A stretch of DNA of 64,000 bases, taken from positions 1 through 64,000 of the forward strand of contig DASYQD010000104.1 in assembly GCA_036005845.1 (NCBI GenBank), given 5' to 3'. Below, in pieces: positions 41,835 to 50,999 of the stretch (positions are counted from its first letter, which is position 1; the number at the start of each line of letters is the position of its first letter). The notes beneath the pieces were generated by a model. The model was not told the origin of the DNA and did no database searches. It was given only the letters and a program-made list of their open reading frames with translations. Position numbers and translations under genes: made by a program. The DNA comes from DASYQD01 sp036005845. Its GTDB lineage: Bacteria > Acidobacteriota > Thermoanaerobaculia > Multivoradales > JAIOJS01.

Positions 41835-43733
41835 GCCGGCGGGCACCACCATCACCGGCACCCTGACGCGGTGCCTCAGGCGCTCGATCGAGGTGCCGAG
41901 CAACAGGTCGCCCACGGCGCCGTGGCCGTGGCTGCCGAGCACCACGAGGTCCGGCCGCTGCGCTTCGACGAGCGCGCTCAGCGCCGTCGCCGCGTCGCCG
42001 AAGCCGAGCTCCCAGCGCACCGCGATCCCCATCCGGCGCAGCTCCTCGGCGTAGCGCGCCAGCCGCTCCTCGTCGCCCAGGGTCTCGCGGTCGCGCAGCT
42101 CGTCGCCGATGAGCCGCGCGCCGCCGGACTCGACGACGTGGAGCAGCACGAGCTCGCCCGGCTCCTCGCCGCCGCCGCCGCGCAGCAGGGCGACCGCGTA
42201 AGAGAGCGCGGGCTGGTCGGCGGAGGAGAAGTCGACCGCCACCGCCACCCGTCGCGGCGGCGTCGCCGGCGCGAACGCCGGAGTGAGGGCAGGGCCGTGG
42301 ACGTCGCGCGGCGGCACGACGCGGCCGCCGCGTCGGCGGGCGGCGATGGGCTGGATGGTGACGTAGGCGAGCAGGGCCAACAACCCGAGCGCCAGCGGCA
42401 CCACGGTGAGCCAGAGCAGCCACGCTCCCTCGCCGGCGCGGCGCATCCAGCCGCCGACCGCTTGATAGCCGAGCGCGAGGTTGAGGGCGGCGATGGTGAG
42501 CGCCACCAGCCACGACGCCCCTTCGAGCCACGGCCCGATACGGTACTCGTCCATCCAGCGGCGGTCGGCCACCAGGTGGACGAGCGGGATGACGGCGAAG
42601 GAGAGCTGGAGCGAGAGGATGACCTGCGAGAGCACCAGCAGGTCGCCAGTGGCCTGCTCGCCGTAGACCACGATGGTGATCACCGCCGGCACGATGGCCA
42701 GCGCGCGGGTGAGCAGCCGGCGGACGACCGGCTGCAGGCGGAGGTGGACGAAGCCCTCCATCACCACCTGTCCGGCCAGCGTGCCGGTGACCGTCGAAGA
42801 CTGGCCGGCGGCGATCAGCGCGATGGCGAAGGCGATCGGCGCCGCGCGCGCGCCGAGCAGCGGCGCCAGCAGCCGGTGCGCGTCCTGGATCTCGGTCACC
42901 TGGTAATAGCCGGCGCGGAAGAAGGTGGCGGCGGCCATCACCAGCAGCGCGGCGTTGACCAGGAAGGCGCCGTTGAGGGCGATCAACGAGTCGAGCGTGT
43001 TGAAGCGGATGCCGCCGCGGATGCGCGACGGCGTGTTCTGCACGCGCCGCGACTGCACGAGGGCGGAATGGAGGTAGAGGTTGTGGGGCATCACGGTCGC
43101 GCCCAGCATGCCGATGGCGAGGTAGAGCGCGCCCGCCCCCGGCAGCGACGGCACGAAGCCGGCGGCGAGTGGCGCGAGGTCGGGCTTGGCGAGCAGCACC
43201 TCCACCCCGAGACAGAGACCGACGGTGAGGATGAGCACGACGACGAAGGCCTCGAGCAGCCGGATGCCGCGCGCCTGCAGCAGCAGCAGCAGCAGGGCAT
43301 CGAAGGCGGTGATGAGCACCGCGGGGAGCAGCGGGATGCCGAAGAGGAGCTGCAGGCCGATGGCCGTGCCGAGAACTTCGGCGAGGTCGCAGGCGGCGAT
43401 GGCTATTTCGCAGATCACCCACAGGGCGTAGGCCACTGGCCGCGGGAACATGACGCGGCAGGCCTGGGCGAGGTCCATGCCGGCGACGATCCCCAGCCGC
43501 GCCGACAGGCTCTGCAGCAGCACGGCCATGACGTTGGACATCAAGAGCACCCAGATGAGGCCGTAGCCGAAGCGCGAGCCGGCAGCGATGTCGGTGGCCC
43601 AGTTGCCCGGGTCCATGTAGCCGACGCTGACCAGATAGGCCGGACCGCTGAAGGCGAAGAGGCGCCGCCAGAAGCTCGGCTGTTCGGGGATCTCTACCGA
43701 GCGGTGGACTTCGGATAGCGAGGGCAGGTGAAT
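41829..43733 (-). CDS. mntH: NRAMP metal transporter fused to a universal stress domain
   Basis: A 634-residue protein. The first part, about 470 residues, is an NRAMP/MntH-type Mn2+/Fe2+ transporter with the metal-site DPGNW in helix 1 (GYMDPGNWATD) and MPHNLYLHS in helix 6, about 11-12 helices in all. After a linker, a Usp domain follows (RRVAVAVDFSSADQPALSYA, then VLGSHGHGAVGDLLLGTSIE). Such fusions suggest nucleotide- or stress-dependent control of metal uptake. No ATG fits the N-terminus: GAGGAGG stands seven bases before an ATT codon, and the reading HLPSLSEVHRS matches NRAMP N-termini as I recall them. I therefore mark ATT 43733 as start. It follows the acyl-CoA synthetase gene by 14 nt. 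Confidence 0.85.
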   Translation of the reverse strand: MHLPSLSEVHRSVEIPEQPSFWRRLFAFSGPAYLVSVGYMDPGNWATDIAAGSRFGYGLIWVLLMSNVMAVLLQSLSARLGIVAGMDLAQACRVMFPRPVAYALWVICEIAIAACDLAEVLGTAIGLQLLFGIPLLPAVLITAFDALLLLLLQARGIRLLEAFVVVLILTVGLCLGVEVLLAKPDLAPLAAGFVPSLPGAGALYLAIGMLGATVMPHNLYLHSALVQSRRVQNTPSRIRGGIRFNTLDSLIALNGAFLVNAALLVMAAATFFRAGYYQVTEIQDAHRLLAPLLGARAAPIAFAIALIAAGQSSTVTGTLAGQVVMEGFVHLRLQPVVRRLLTRALAIVPAVITIVVYGEQATGDLLVLSQVILSLQLSFAVIPLVHLVADRRWMDEYRIGPWLEGASWLVALTIAALNLALGYQAVGGWMRRAGEGAWLLWLTVVPLALGLLALLAYVTIQPIAARRRGGRVVPPRDVHGPALTPAFAPATPPRRVAVAVDFSSADQPALSYAVALLRGGGGEEPGELVLLHVVESGGARLIGDELRDRETLGDEERLARYAEELRRMGIAVRWELGFGDAATALSALVEAQRPDLVVLGSHGHGAVGDLLLGTSIERLRHRVRVPVMVVPAGA

Positions 43734-43747
43734 GGCGTTTCCTCCTC

Positions 43748-45841
43748 TCAACCGATCCGCACGCGCACGTCGAGCGCCGCGGATGAGGCTGCGACAGGCA
43801 TGGCGAGAAACGGGTTGAGGTCGAGCTCTTCGATGCGCGGATGACGGGTGACGAGCTGGGAGAGGCGCAGCAGCACGTCCTCGAGCACGGCGAGGTCGGC
43901 GGGCGCCTCGCCGCGCACGCCGAGCAGCAGGCGCAGGCTGCGGATGCTGCGCACCAGCCGCGCCGCGTCTCCCTGCGTGAGCGGCGGCAGGGCGACCCGC
44001 ACGTCGTCGAGCACCTCGACGTACTTGCCGCCGAGGCCGAAGAGCAGCAGCGGCCCGAAGCGCGGATCGGTGCCGACGCCGAAGATGACCTCCTGGCCGC
44101 CGCGGCGGTGCTCCTGCAGCAGGAAGCCGTCGGGCACGACGCCCGCGGTGGCGAGCCGCTCGTTCATCGCGGCGAGCGCCGCCGCGAGCTCCTTCGCGTC
44201 GCGTAAATCGACGGCCACCGCGCCGAGCTCGCTCTTGTGCAGCAACGCCGCGCCGGTCGCCTTGAGCACCACCGGGTAGCCGAGCTCCGCGGCCGCCGGC
44301 TCGATCTGCTCGGCAAGCTCCACGTGCCGCCAGCGCGCCACCGGGATGCGGTAGGCGTCCATCAGCTCGAGCGCCGCCGCGACCGGCAGGTAGCCGGACC
44401 CGCGCCGCGCCAGCAGCCGCTCCACGCGCTCGTCGTCCGCCGCGAGCGCGGACGCCGGCCCTTCGGGCGCGCGGCGGCGCCAGTCGGCGTAGGCGCACAG
44501 TTGCGCCAGCGCGCCGGCGGCCGCTTCCGGAAAGCGGTAGACCGGCAGCAGCGCCGGGCGCTGCTGGCTCGCGGCGTAGAAGCCTTCCTCAGCCATCATC
44601 ACCGCGAGCACGGGCTTGTCGGGGGCCGTCGCCGCGGCGGCGGTCGCCGCTTCCAGCACGTCGGTCGGGTCGCCGACGCGCGGTGTCACGTGGATGGCGA
44701 GGGCGAGGTCGATCTCCGGCTCGGCGAGCACCTCCGCCAGCACCTGGCGGTACTCGGTCGGGCCCGCCGAGGCGATCATGTCGACGGGATTGCCCAGGCT
44801 GGCCGCCGCCGGCAGCAGCCGCGCCAGGCGTTCGCGGCACGCCGCCGAAAGCGGCGCCACCACCAGGCCCGCGGCGACCAGCGCGTCGACCGCCATGATC
44901 GCCGGGCCGCCGGCGTTGGTCACCAGCCCGACGCGGCGCCCCGCCGGCAGCGGGCAGCGGTCGAGCGCGCGCGCGACGTCGAAGAGCTCCTCGATGCTGC
45001 CGACGCGCAAGACGCCCGACTGCGCCAGCAGGGCCGCCACGGCGCGCTCGGTGCCGGCGAGCGCCCCGGTGTGGCTCGACGCCGCGCGCGCGCCCGCCTC
45101 GGTGCGGCCGGCCTTGACCACCACGATCGGCTTCTTGCGGCCGACGCGGCGCGCGATGTCGAGGAAGCGGCGCGGATTGCCGAACGACTCGAGGTACATG
45201 CAGATGACGCGCGTCGCCTCGTCGTCCTCCCAGTGCTCGAGCAGGTCGTTGCCGGAGACGTCCGCCTTGTTGCCCATCGAGGCGAACTGGGTGAGGCCGA
45301 GGCCCAACCCGGCGGCGACGTTGAGGATGGCGATGCCGAGCGCGCCCGACTGGCTGACGAAGCCGACGCTGCCGGCGCGCGGCGTCGCGGGAGCGAAGGT
45401 GGCGTTCATCGACATCGCCGGATCGGTGTTGATGATGCCCATGCAGTTGGGGCCTACCATGCGCGCGCCGGCGGCGCGGACGAGCTCGCGCAGCGCCGCC
45501 TCCACCGTCGCGCCCGCCGCGCCGGTCTCGGCGAAACCGGCGGAGATCACCACCAGGCCGCGCGCTCCGCGGTGGAGGCACTCCTCCACCGCGCCGGGAA
45601 CGGCGGCGGCAGGCACGACGATGATCGCCAGCTCCGGAGCCTCCGGCAGCGCCGACACCGACCGGTAGCAGGGCAGCGAATGGACCGAGCGCGCCTCGGG
45701 GTTGACCGGGTACACCGGCCCCGTGAAGCCGCCGGCCACCAGGTTGTGCAAGACGGCGCCGCCGACCGAGCCCGGCCGCCGCGACGCGCCGATCACCGCG
45801 ATCGAGCGCGGCGAGAAGAGCGGGTCGAGTGGGCGCCCCAT
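43748..45841 (-). CDS. ADP-forming acyl/acetyl-CoA synthetase (fused alpha and beta)
   Basis: A 697-residue protein in the order CoA-binding domain (SIAVIGASRRPGSVGGAVL), ligase domains (GPNCMGIINTD, SQSGALGIAI, the phospho-His region SSHTGALAGTE) and ATP-grasp (GYPVVLKATGAALLHKSE, DLNPFLA). It would interconvert acetyl- or acyl-CoA plus ADP and Pi with the acid and ATP, conserving energy in fermentation or low-oxygen life. There is no C-terminal GNAT domain, so it is not a full Pat-type protein acetyltransferase. It leads the operon with NRAMP-Usp and diverges from the porin gene across a spacer with the island palindrome. Confidence 0.87.
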   Translation of the reverse strand: MGRPLDPLFSPRSIAVIGASRRPGSVGGAVLHNLVAGGFTGPVYPVNPEARSVHSLPCYRSVSALPEAPELAIIVVPAAAVPGAVEECLHRGARGLVVISAGFAETGAAGATVEAALRELVRAAGARMVGPNCMGIINTDPAMSMNATFAPATPRAGSVGFVSQSGALGIAILNVAAGLGLGLTQFASMGNKADVSGNDLLEHWEDDEATRVICMYLESFGNPRRFLDIARRVGRKKPIVVVKAGRTEAGARAASSHTGALAGTERAVAALLAQSGVLRVGSIEELFDVARALDRCPLPAGRRVGLVTNAGGPAIMAVDALVAAGLVVAPLSAACRERLARLLPAAASLGNPVDMIASAGPTEYRQVLAEVLAEPEIDLALAIHVTPRVGDPTDVLEAATAAAATAPDKPVLAVMMAEEGFYAASQQRPALLPVYRFPEAAAGALAQLCAYADWRRRAPEGPASALAADDERVERLLARRGSGYLPVAAALELMDAYRIPVARWRHVELAEQIEPAAAELGYPVVLKATGAALLHKSELGAVAVDLRDAKELAAALAAMNERLATAGVVPDGFLLQEHRRGGQEVIFGVGTDPRFGPLLLFGLGGKYVEVLDDVRVALPPLTQGDAARLVRSIRSLRLLLGVRGEAPADLAVLEDVLLRLSQLVTRHPRIEELDLNPFLAMPVAASSAALDVRVRIG

Positions 45842-45897
45842 GGTGCCATCCTCTCCCGAGCGAGCCCTCGGAAACCACCCCGGCGCGCATCCGCGGG

Positions 45898-45913
45898 CCA
45901 CCCGCCGGGGTAG
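45898..45913. promoter_or_regulatory. Candidate operator, YYACCC-N4-GGGYRG palindrome (copy 5)
   Basis: CCACCC-GCCG-GGGTAG lies in the divergent spacer between the ADP-forming synthetase gene and the porin gene, about 57 bp from the former's start codon and about 120 bp from the latter's. Confidence 0.55.
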
Positions 45914-45926
45914 CCGCACCGCCATC

Positions 45927-45942
45927 CCACGGCGAACCGTGG
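45927..45942. promoter_or_regulatory. Second 16-bp dyad in the synthetase/porin spacer
   Basis: CCACGG-CGAA-CCGTGG is a perfect 6-bp dyad with a 4-bp centre, the same geometry as the neighbouring island palindrome but a different half-site. It lies 14 bp downstream of it on the porin side. It may be a site for a second regulator or a diverged copy. Confidence 0.4.
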
Positions 45943-46031
45943 CCCATCTGGCCGCACGGTTTGCGACGGGCGCCGTGTCCCTATCGTTCGGCGTGTGGCG
46001 ACAAACACGACATCAACCGGAGGGTTCGGCT

Positions 46032-47330
46032 ATGAACGCTAGGAAGACTTGGTTGGCGACTCTGGCACTGGCGGCGGCTACGACCGCGGCGGCATCGGCC
46101 GTCAACGTGGTGGACAAGGACAACCTCAAGCTCAACGTCGGCGGCTACCTGCAGGCGATCGGCGTCGCCGAGAACGTCCCGGCCCAAGTGCGCGACGAGA
46201 ACCGGCTGTACCTGTTCCTCAAGGAGGCCCGCATCCGCTTCGACGGCAGCATCGACAAGGTCCCCTTCGAGGTCATGCTGGCGACCGGCGGCGAGGACAT
46301 CACGCCCAACACCAACGCCGCCCTCGGCCTGCTCGACTTCAACTTCGACGTGCCGCTGGGCGAGGCATACGACGTCAAGATCGGCCAGTTCCACGTCCCC
46401 TACAGCCGTGAACGGCTCACCGACGACTCGACGATGAGCTACGGCGACCGCTCGATCGAGAACCTGGGCTTCTCGTGGAACCGCGACTACGGCGTGGCGC
46501 TGACCAGCACGCGCGGCAACCTGACCGGCACCTTCGCGGTGATGACCGGCGGCGGCCGCGACATCCCGCAGCGCTACCTCCCCGAGGACCTGGGCACGCC
46601 GATGCTGGCCACCCGCTTCGGCTACAACGACGGCATCGACAAGGACGTCTACCACGTCACCGGCCGCGACACCTCGCCCGACCGCGCGCACAAGGCCTTC
46701 TACGTCAACGCGCTCTACATCAAGGACTCCTCGATCGGCCACTCGACGGTGGTCAACGTGAGGGCGACGGACAAGAACCTGCTCATCAACGGCAACTACA
46801 ACCCGTTCATCGGCAAGGCGCCGTTCTCGCTGTCGACCGTCTGGCAGGCCGGCGCCGACGGCGCCTACCGCGCGCCGTTCGCCGGCGGCGCCATCAACGT
46901 CGAGGGCCAGGTCGACATGTCGCACTTCGACAACGACTACGGCACCCTGAAGCTCACCGGCGGCCGCCTGCAGCTCGGTTACTCGCGCGGCGATTGGGAC
47001 CTCGGCGTGCGCCTCGCCGCGCTGCACCTCGACAAGAAGATGGCCTACGTCGCCAACGGCGTCGCCAACCAGATCGTGCGCGAGGGCGGCCCGTTGAAGG
47101 AGCTCACTCCTTCGATCACCTATCACCTGCAGCGCAACGTCTCGATCATCGCCGACGCGCCCTACCTGCCGGACATGCTGGTCTTCCAGGAGAACGGCAT
47201 CGGCTCCTACGTGATGTACGAGCAGCCCGACCAGGTGACCGTCATCAAGCCCGGCACCACGACCGGCACCGGCCGAGTGATCCGCGCCAACGTGCAGCAG
47301 GCGCGGCTGATGGTCCAGCTCAGCTTCTGA
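46032..47330 (+). CDS. Outer-membrane porin (phosphate-selective porin O/P-like)
   Basis: A 432-residue outer-membrane protein. The signal peptide covers about residues 1-22. The mature part shows alternating strands and the OprO/P-type features NLKLNVGGYLQAIG, EARIRFDGSI, IGQFHVPYSRERLTDDS and SWNRDYGVALT. The C-terminus ends in the beta-signal RLMVQLSF with terminal Phe. It should form an anion- or general-solute channel. GGAGG lies upstream of the ATG. It is followed by a strong hairpin and then by two Usp genes. Confidence 0.82.
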   Translation: MNARKTWLATLALAAATTAAASAVNVVDKDNLKLNVGGYLQAIGVAENVPAQVRDENRLYLFLKEARIRFDGSIDKVPFEVMLATGGEDITPNTNAALGLLDFNFDVPLGEAYDVKIGQFHVPYSRERLTDDSTMSYGDRSIENLGFSWNRDYGVALTSTRGNLTGTFAVMTGGGRDIPQRYLPEDLGTPMLATRFGYNDGIDKDVYHVTGRDTSPDRAHKAFYVNALYIKDSSIGHSTVVNVRATDKNLLINGNYNPFIGKAPFSLSTVWQAGADGAYRAPFAGGAINVEGQVDMSHFDNDYGTLKLTGGRLQLGYSRGDWDLGVRLAALHLDKKMAYVANGVANQIVREGGPLKELTPSITYHLQRNVSIIADAPYLPDMLVFQENGIGSYVMYEQPDQVTVIKPGTTTGTGRVIRANVQQARLMVQLSF

Positions 47331-47349
47331 TAGCCGCGTAGTCGAGTCG

Positions 47350-47378
47350 CGGGCGGCGCTGTCCTGCGGCGCCGCCCG
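47350..47378 (+). terminator. GC-rich hairpin after the porin gene
   Basis: CGGGCGGCGC (47350-47359) pairs perfectly with GCGCCGCCCG (47369-47378) over ten bases with a 9-nt loop. It begins 20 nt after the porin stop codon. No T-run follows, so it would be an L-shaped, U-less terminator or an mRNA stabiliser. Confidence 0.55.
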
Positions 47379-47405
47379 CCACCGTTTGCCGAGAGGAGTC
47401 CCACC

Positions 47406-48377
47406 ATGACGTCGCGACACGCCCCCGACAGGTTCAGCGGACTGGCGCCCCGGCCTCTGCGGCGGGTCTTGGCCGGCGTCGCTCTCGACGGCAGCGACGG
47501 TCGCGTCCTCGCGGCGGCAAGCAGCATCTGCGCGGCGACCGGAGCCCAGCTCACGATCGTTCACGCGAGCGAGCCCGTGGAGAGTGCGCTGCTCCTCGCA
47601 ATGGCCGACGAGCAGCCGGTCGATGGCCAAGCCAAGCTCGCGTCCAAAGTGGAGCGCTGCCTCCCGCATCGCGTCCAGCACAGCCTGGAGGTCCTTCCCG
47701 GTCCGGCGCACCGCGTCATCGGCGAGGTGGCGGCGCGGACGTCGCCGGACCTCATCCTGATCGGCGCCTCGGCGCACGAGAGCACGCTGCTTGGATCGAC
47801 CGCCGAGCGGGTCGTCCGCAAGGCCACCGTTCCGGTATTGGTGGTCCACGGCCAGCTCGCCGCGCCGGCTCGTCGCGTCATCGCGCCGGTGGACCTGTCG
47901 CAGCTCTCGGCCAGCGGCTTCCACAGCGGGCTCGCCATGGCTTCGCGGCTTGCCGGCGGCGCCCAGCTGCAGGTGGTCTCGCTGTTCGCCATCGGCTACC
48001 TGGACGCCATGTCGACCGAGATGCGCGAGCGGCGGTGGACGGAGGACGAGATGACGGCGCGCGCCCGCCAGCGCCTCGACGAGCTCGTGCAGCGGCACTT
48101 GCCCGAGGTCGAGCTCGTGTGTGAGAGCCGCGTGGTCCTCGGACCCGCGCGCGAGTCGATCCTCGGCGCAGCGAAGGCCGACGACCCCGAATTGATCGTG
48201 ATGTCGACCCACGGCTACGGCGGGTTCGAGCGGCTCGTTCTCGGCAGCGTCGCGGCCACCGTCGTCCGCGAGGCGCCGTGCAGCGTGCTGCTGGTGCCTC
48301 CCGAGGGCGCGTTCAGCGACGAGATCGCCGAGGCGGTGCTCAGCCAGACGGCGCCGTGGAAGACAGTGAGCGTGTAG
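47406..48377 (+). CDS. Tandem universal stress protein
   Basis: A 323-residue protein with two Usp domains. The first is RRVLAGVALDGSDGRVLAAA with LIGASAHESTLLGSTAERVV. The second is RRVIAPVDLSQLSASGFHSG with MSTHGYGGFERLVLGSVA. Both have the G-x-G type nucleotide loop. The Ser/Thr after the loop (GST, GSV) fits ATP-binding Usps. It is followed by another tandem Usp gene on the same strand after 36 nt, probably co-transcribed. Confidence 0.85.
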   Translation: MTSRHAPDRFSGLAPRPLRRVLAGVALDGSDGRVLAAASSICAATGAQLTIVHASEPVESALLLAMADEQPVDGQAKLASKVERCLPHRVQHSLEVLPGPAHRVIGEVAARTSPDLILIGASAHESTLLGSTAERVVRKATVPVLVVHGQLAAPARRVIAPVDLSQLSASGFHSGLAMASRLAGGAQLQVVSLFAIGYLDAMSTEMRERRWTEDEMTARARQRLDELVQRHLPEVELVCESRVVLGPARESILGAAKADDPELIVMSTHGYGGFERLVLGSVAATVVREAPCSVLLVPPEGAFSDEIAEAVLSQTAPWKTVSV

Positions 48378-48413
48378 TCCGACTTCGCGCCGTAGGGCGC
48401 GGGAGGATCCGTC

Positions 48414-49373
48414 ATGAACGAACCGGTTGCAGAAGAACGCGTCCGTCGCATCGTCGCCGCCGTCGACTTCTCGCCGGCGAGCGACCGCGCCGTCGAATGG
48501 GCTGCGGCCATCGCCGCCCGGCGCCGCGCCGAGCTCTACCTGGTGCACGCCGTCCCGTTCTACGTGACGACGGAGCTGCCGCTGGCGGTCACCAGCATGG
48601 CCGCCGACGAGCTGCTCGAGTCCGCCCGCGCGCGGCTCGCCGAGAGCGCGCAGGCGCTGCGCGGCCGCGTGCGGTCGGTGGTCAGCGAGGCGGCGCTCGG
48701 ATCGGCGGTGCCGGTCGTCCTCGAAGCCGTGCGACACCATGGGCCCGAGCTGCTCGTCGTCGGCACGCGCGGCCTGCGCGGCTGGCAGCACGTGCTGCTG
48801 GGCAGCACCGCCCAACGCCTCCTCGGCACAGCTCCCTGTCCGGTGCTCGCCGTGCACGAAGGCGATCCGGCGCCTCCCGATCGCCCCTTCCGGCTGGTCG
48901 CCGCCAGCGACGGCTCCGAGGACGCGCGCAATGCCGTCCGCTGCGCGGCGCGGCTGTTCGAGCTGGCGCCGGCGGCCGTCCTGATGCAGGGCTTCCAGCC
49001 CCCGCCGGTCTTCTACCCCGGCACCGACGAGCAGTCCACCTACGACCTCATCGCCTCGGCGCGCGCCGGGGTGATGGAAAAGCTGGTCGGCGAGGCGGCG
49101 ACCCTCGCCGGCGAAGGCATCGACGTGCGGCCGATGGTGCGCGACGGCTACGCGCCCGACGAGATCGTCGGCGCGGCGCGCACGCTGCCGGGGGACCTGC
49201 TGGTCCTCGGCAGCCGCGGCCGCGGCGGCATCGCCCACCTGCTCCTCGGCAGCACGGCCGAGCGGGTCGTGCAGCGCGCCTCGACGCCGGTGCTGGTGGT
49301 GTCGCGCCGCGCCGCGCCGGTGGCCCTGGAGGAGAAGGGTGCACTCGCGATCGTCGGCGCGGCGGTTGGGTGA
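48414..49373 (+). CDS. Tandem universal stress protein
   Basis: A 319-residue protein with two Usp domains: RRIVAAVDFSPASDRAVEWA with VGTRGLRGWQHVLLGSTAQR, and FRLVAASDGSEDARNAVRCA with LGSRGRGGIAHLLLGSTAER. Both carry the canonical G-x2-G-x9-G-S/T loop, so ATP binding is likely in each. The gene ends 9 nt from the convergent L,D-transpeptidase gene with no evident terminator. Confidence 0.87.
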   Translation: MNEPVAEERVRRIVAAVDFSPASDRAVEWAAAIAARRRAELYLVHAVPFYVTTELPLAVTSMAADELLESARARLAESAQALRGRVRSVVSEAALGSAVPVVLEAVRHHGPELLVVGTRGLRGWQHVLLGSTAQRLLGTAPCPVLAVHEGDPAPPDRPFRLVAASDGSEDARNAVRCAARLFELAPAAVLMQGFQPPPVFYPGTDEQSTYDLIASARAGVMEKLVGEAATLAGEGIDVRPMVRDGYAPDEIVGAARTLPGDLLVLGSRGRGGIAHLLLGSTAERVVQRASTPVLVVSRRAAPVALEEKGALAIVGAAVG

Positions 49374-49382
49374 CGTCGCGCC

Positions 49383-50999
49383 TCACGGGAGCTGCCGTCG
49401 GGCGTCGGCTCGAGCCGCCAGCGCGCGCTCGAGCCCGCCGTCGTGGCCGTAGATGTCGTCGGCGAAGTGGATGGTGTGGTCGTCGGAGCGGACGATGGCA
49501 GTGACGTAGAAGAGGATGACCTGGCGCGGCCGCCCGAGCCGCACGCGTAGCTGGCCGCGGCCGTTCATCGCCGCCACGATGCGGGCGCGGTCCCATCCCG
49601 CTTCGCCGGCGAGCGCCCACTCGGCGAGGGCCACTGGATCTTCGACGCGGACGCAGCCGTGGCTGAAGTCGCGGCGGGCGTTCTGGAACAGCTCGGGCGC
49701 CGGCGTGCCGTGGAGGTAGACGTTGGAGGCGTTGGGGAAGACGAGCTTGACGAGGCCCAGCGCGTTCGCCGGGCCGGGCCGCTGGCGCAGCCGCAATTTG
49801 CCATCGCGCAGCAACGCAAGGCTCTGCGCCGAGGTTGCGACGTGCCGCGCGTCGTCCCCGGGCCCGTCGACGATCTCCATGTCGTGGCGCTCGAGATAGC
49901 CGGGATGCCGCGCCACCGCCGGCAGGACCTCGCCGCGCACGATCGACGCCGGCACGTTCCAGTAGGGGCGGAAGATGACCTCCTCCACCTCGTCGGCGAA
50001 GACCGGCGTCTCGCGGTCGAGCGCGCGGCCGACGATGACGCCCATCGCGAGCTGCGGCGCGGCGCGGCGGTCGGGCGGCGCGCCCGCCGCCGCCGGCTCC
50101 CAGGCGACCAGCCGAAAGATCGGAATGTTGACGACCACGAAGCCGCCCGGGTCGAGGTGCGGCAGCCAGCGCAGCCGCTCGAGCGCGAGCTCGATCTGCC
50201 GCACGCGGTTCGCGACGGGCACCGCCATCGCCTGCCGCGTGCGCAGGCCGAGCACGCCGTCGGCGGCGAGTCCGTGCCGCGACTGGAAGCGGCGGACGCC
50301 GTCGACCAGCGGACCCTCGTAGAGCACGGTGCCCGGCGGCACGCTGCCGGGCGCGAGGTCGCCCAGCGCGACGAGCAGACGCTGCAGCGGCGCGACGTCG
50401 GCAAAGGTCTCGCCGGCGCGAACGCTGCGCGCGCCGCGCGGCGGCGGCCCGAGCTCCAGCGGCGGGCCCGCGGCGAGCCCGCGGTAGCGCGCCAGCTCGC
50501 GCCGCAGCGCCGCGTACTGGTCGATCTGCGGCTCGTAGGAGGCGACGACCGCCGCCAGGTCGTGACGGAGGACGGCATCGCGCACGATCGCCGGGAAGTC
50601 GTGGCGATCGTCAGGCACCGCCATGTGGAAGCCGATCGTCCGCGGATCCACGCGGCCCTCGTGAAGGTCGTGCAGATAGCGCACGGTCGCGGCGTTCAAT
50701 CGCCGCTCGAAGCCGGTCGCTTCGCCGGCGGGTGATGGGGCGGCGGCGCGCAGCCGCGATGCCATCGCCGCCAGCGCCTCGGCGTCGTAGTCGCGCGGAT
50801 CGAGCCCCTGCGCGTCGGCTCGTTGCAGCAGGCCGAGCGCGACCTGCGCGTCGGGGCTCGGCCGTCCGGCCGCGTCGAGCCAGAGCGGCGGTGCCGCGTC
50901 CGGGGCGGCCACGCTCGCGGGAGGCGCCGGCGCGCCCGCGAACGCGGCGCCCGCTCTGAGAGCGAGCGCCGCGACGAGGACGCGCGCGCCGCCGCTCAC
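49383..50999 (-). CDS. ldtD: L,D-transpeptidase of the YcbB/LdtD type
   Basis: A 538-residue periplasmic enzyme that makes 3-3 peptidoglycan cross-links. A signal segment (VLVAALALRAGAAFA) is followed by a scaffold domain, a peptidoglycan-binding region (LVDGVRRFQSRHGLAADGVLG) and the YkuD catalytic domain with YLHGTPAPELF and SHGCVRVEDP (catalytic Cys near residue 460). The YcbB capping-loop region is present. The start is GTG overlapping the alcohol dehydrogenase stop (GTGA), so translation is coupled. 3-3 cross-linking is typical of stationary or stressed cells, consistent with the island. Confidence 0.88.
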   Translation of the reverse strand: MSGGARVLVAALALRAGAAFAGAPAPPASVAAPDAAPPLWLDAAGRPSPDAQVALGLLQRADAQGLDPRDYDAEALAAMASRLRAAAPSPAGEATGFERRLNAATVRYLHDLHEGRVDPRTIGFHMAVPDDRHDFPAIVRDAVLRHDLAAVVASYEPQIDQYAALRRELARYRGLAAGPPLELGPPPRGARSVRAGETFADVAPLQRLLVALGDLAPGSVPPGTVLYEGPLVDGVRRFQSRHGLAADGVLGLRTRQAMAVPVANRVRQIELALERLRWLPHLDPGGFVVVNIPIFRLVAWEPAAAGAPPDRRAAPQLAMGVIVGRALDRETPVFADEVEEVIFRPYWNVPASIVRGEVLPAVARHPGYLERHDMEIVDGPGDDARHVATSAQSLALLRDGKLRLRQRPGPANALGLVKLVFPNASNVYLHGTPAPELFQNARRDFSHGCVRVEDPVALAEWALAGEAGWDRARIVAAMNGRGQLRVRLGRPRQVILFYVTAIVRSDDHTIHFADDIYGHDGGLERALAARADARRQLP

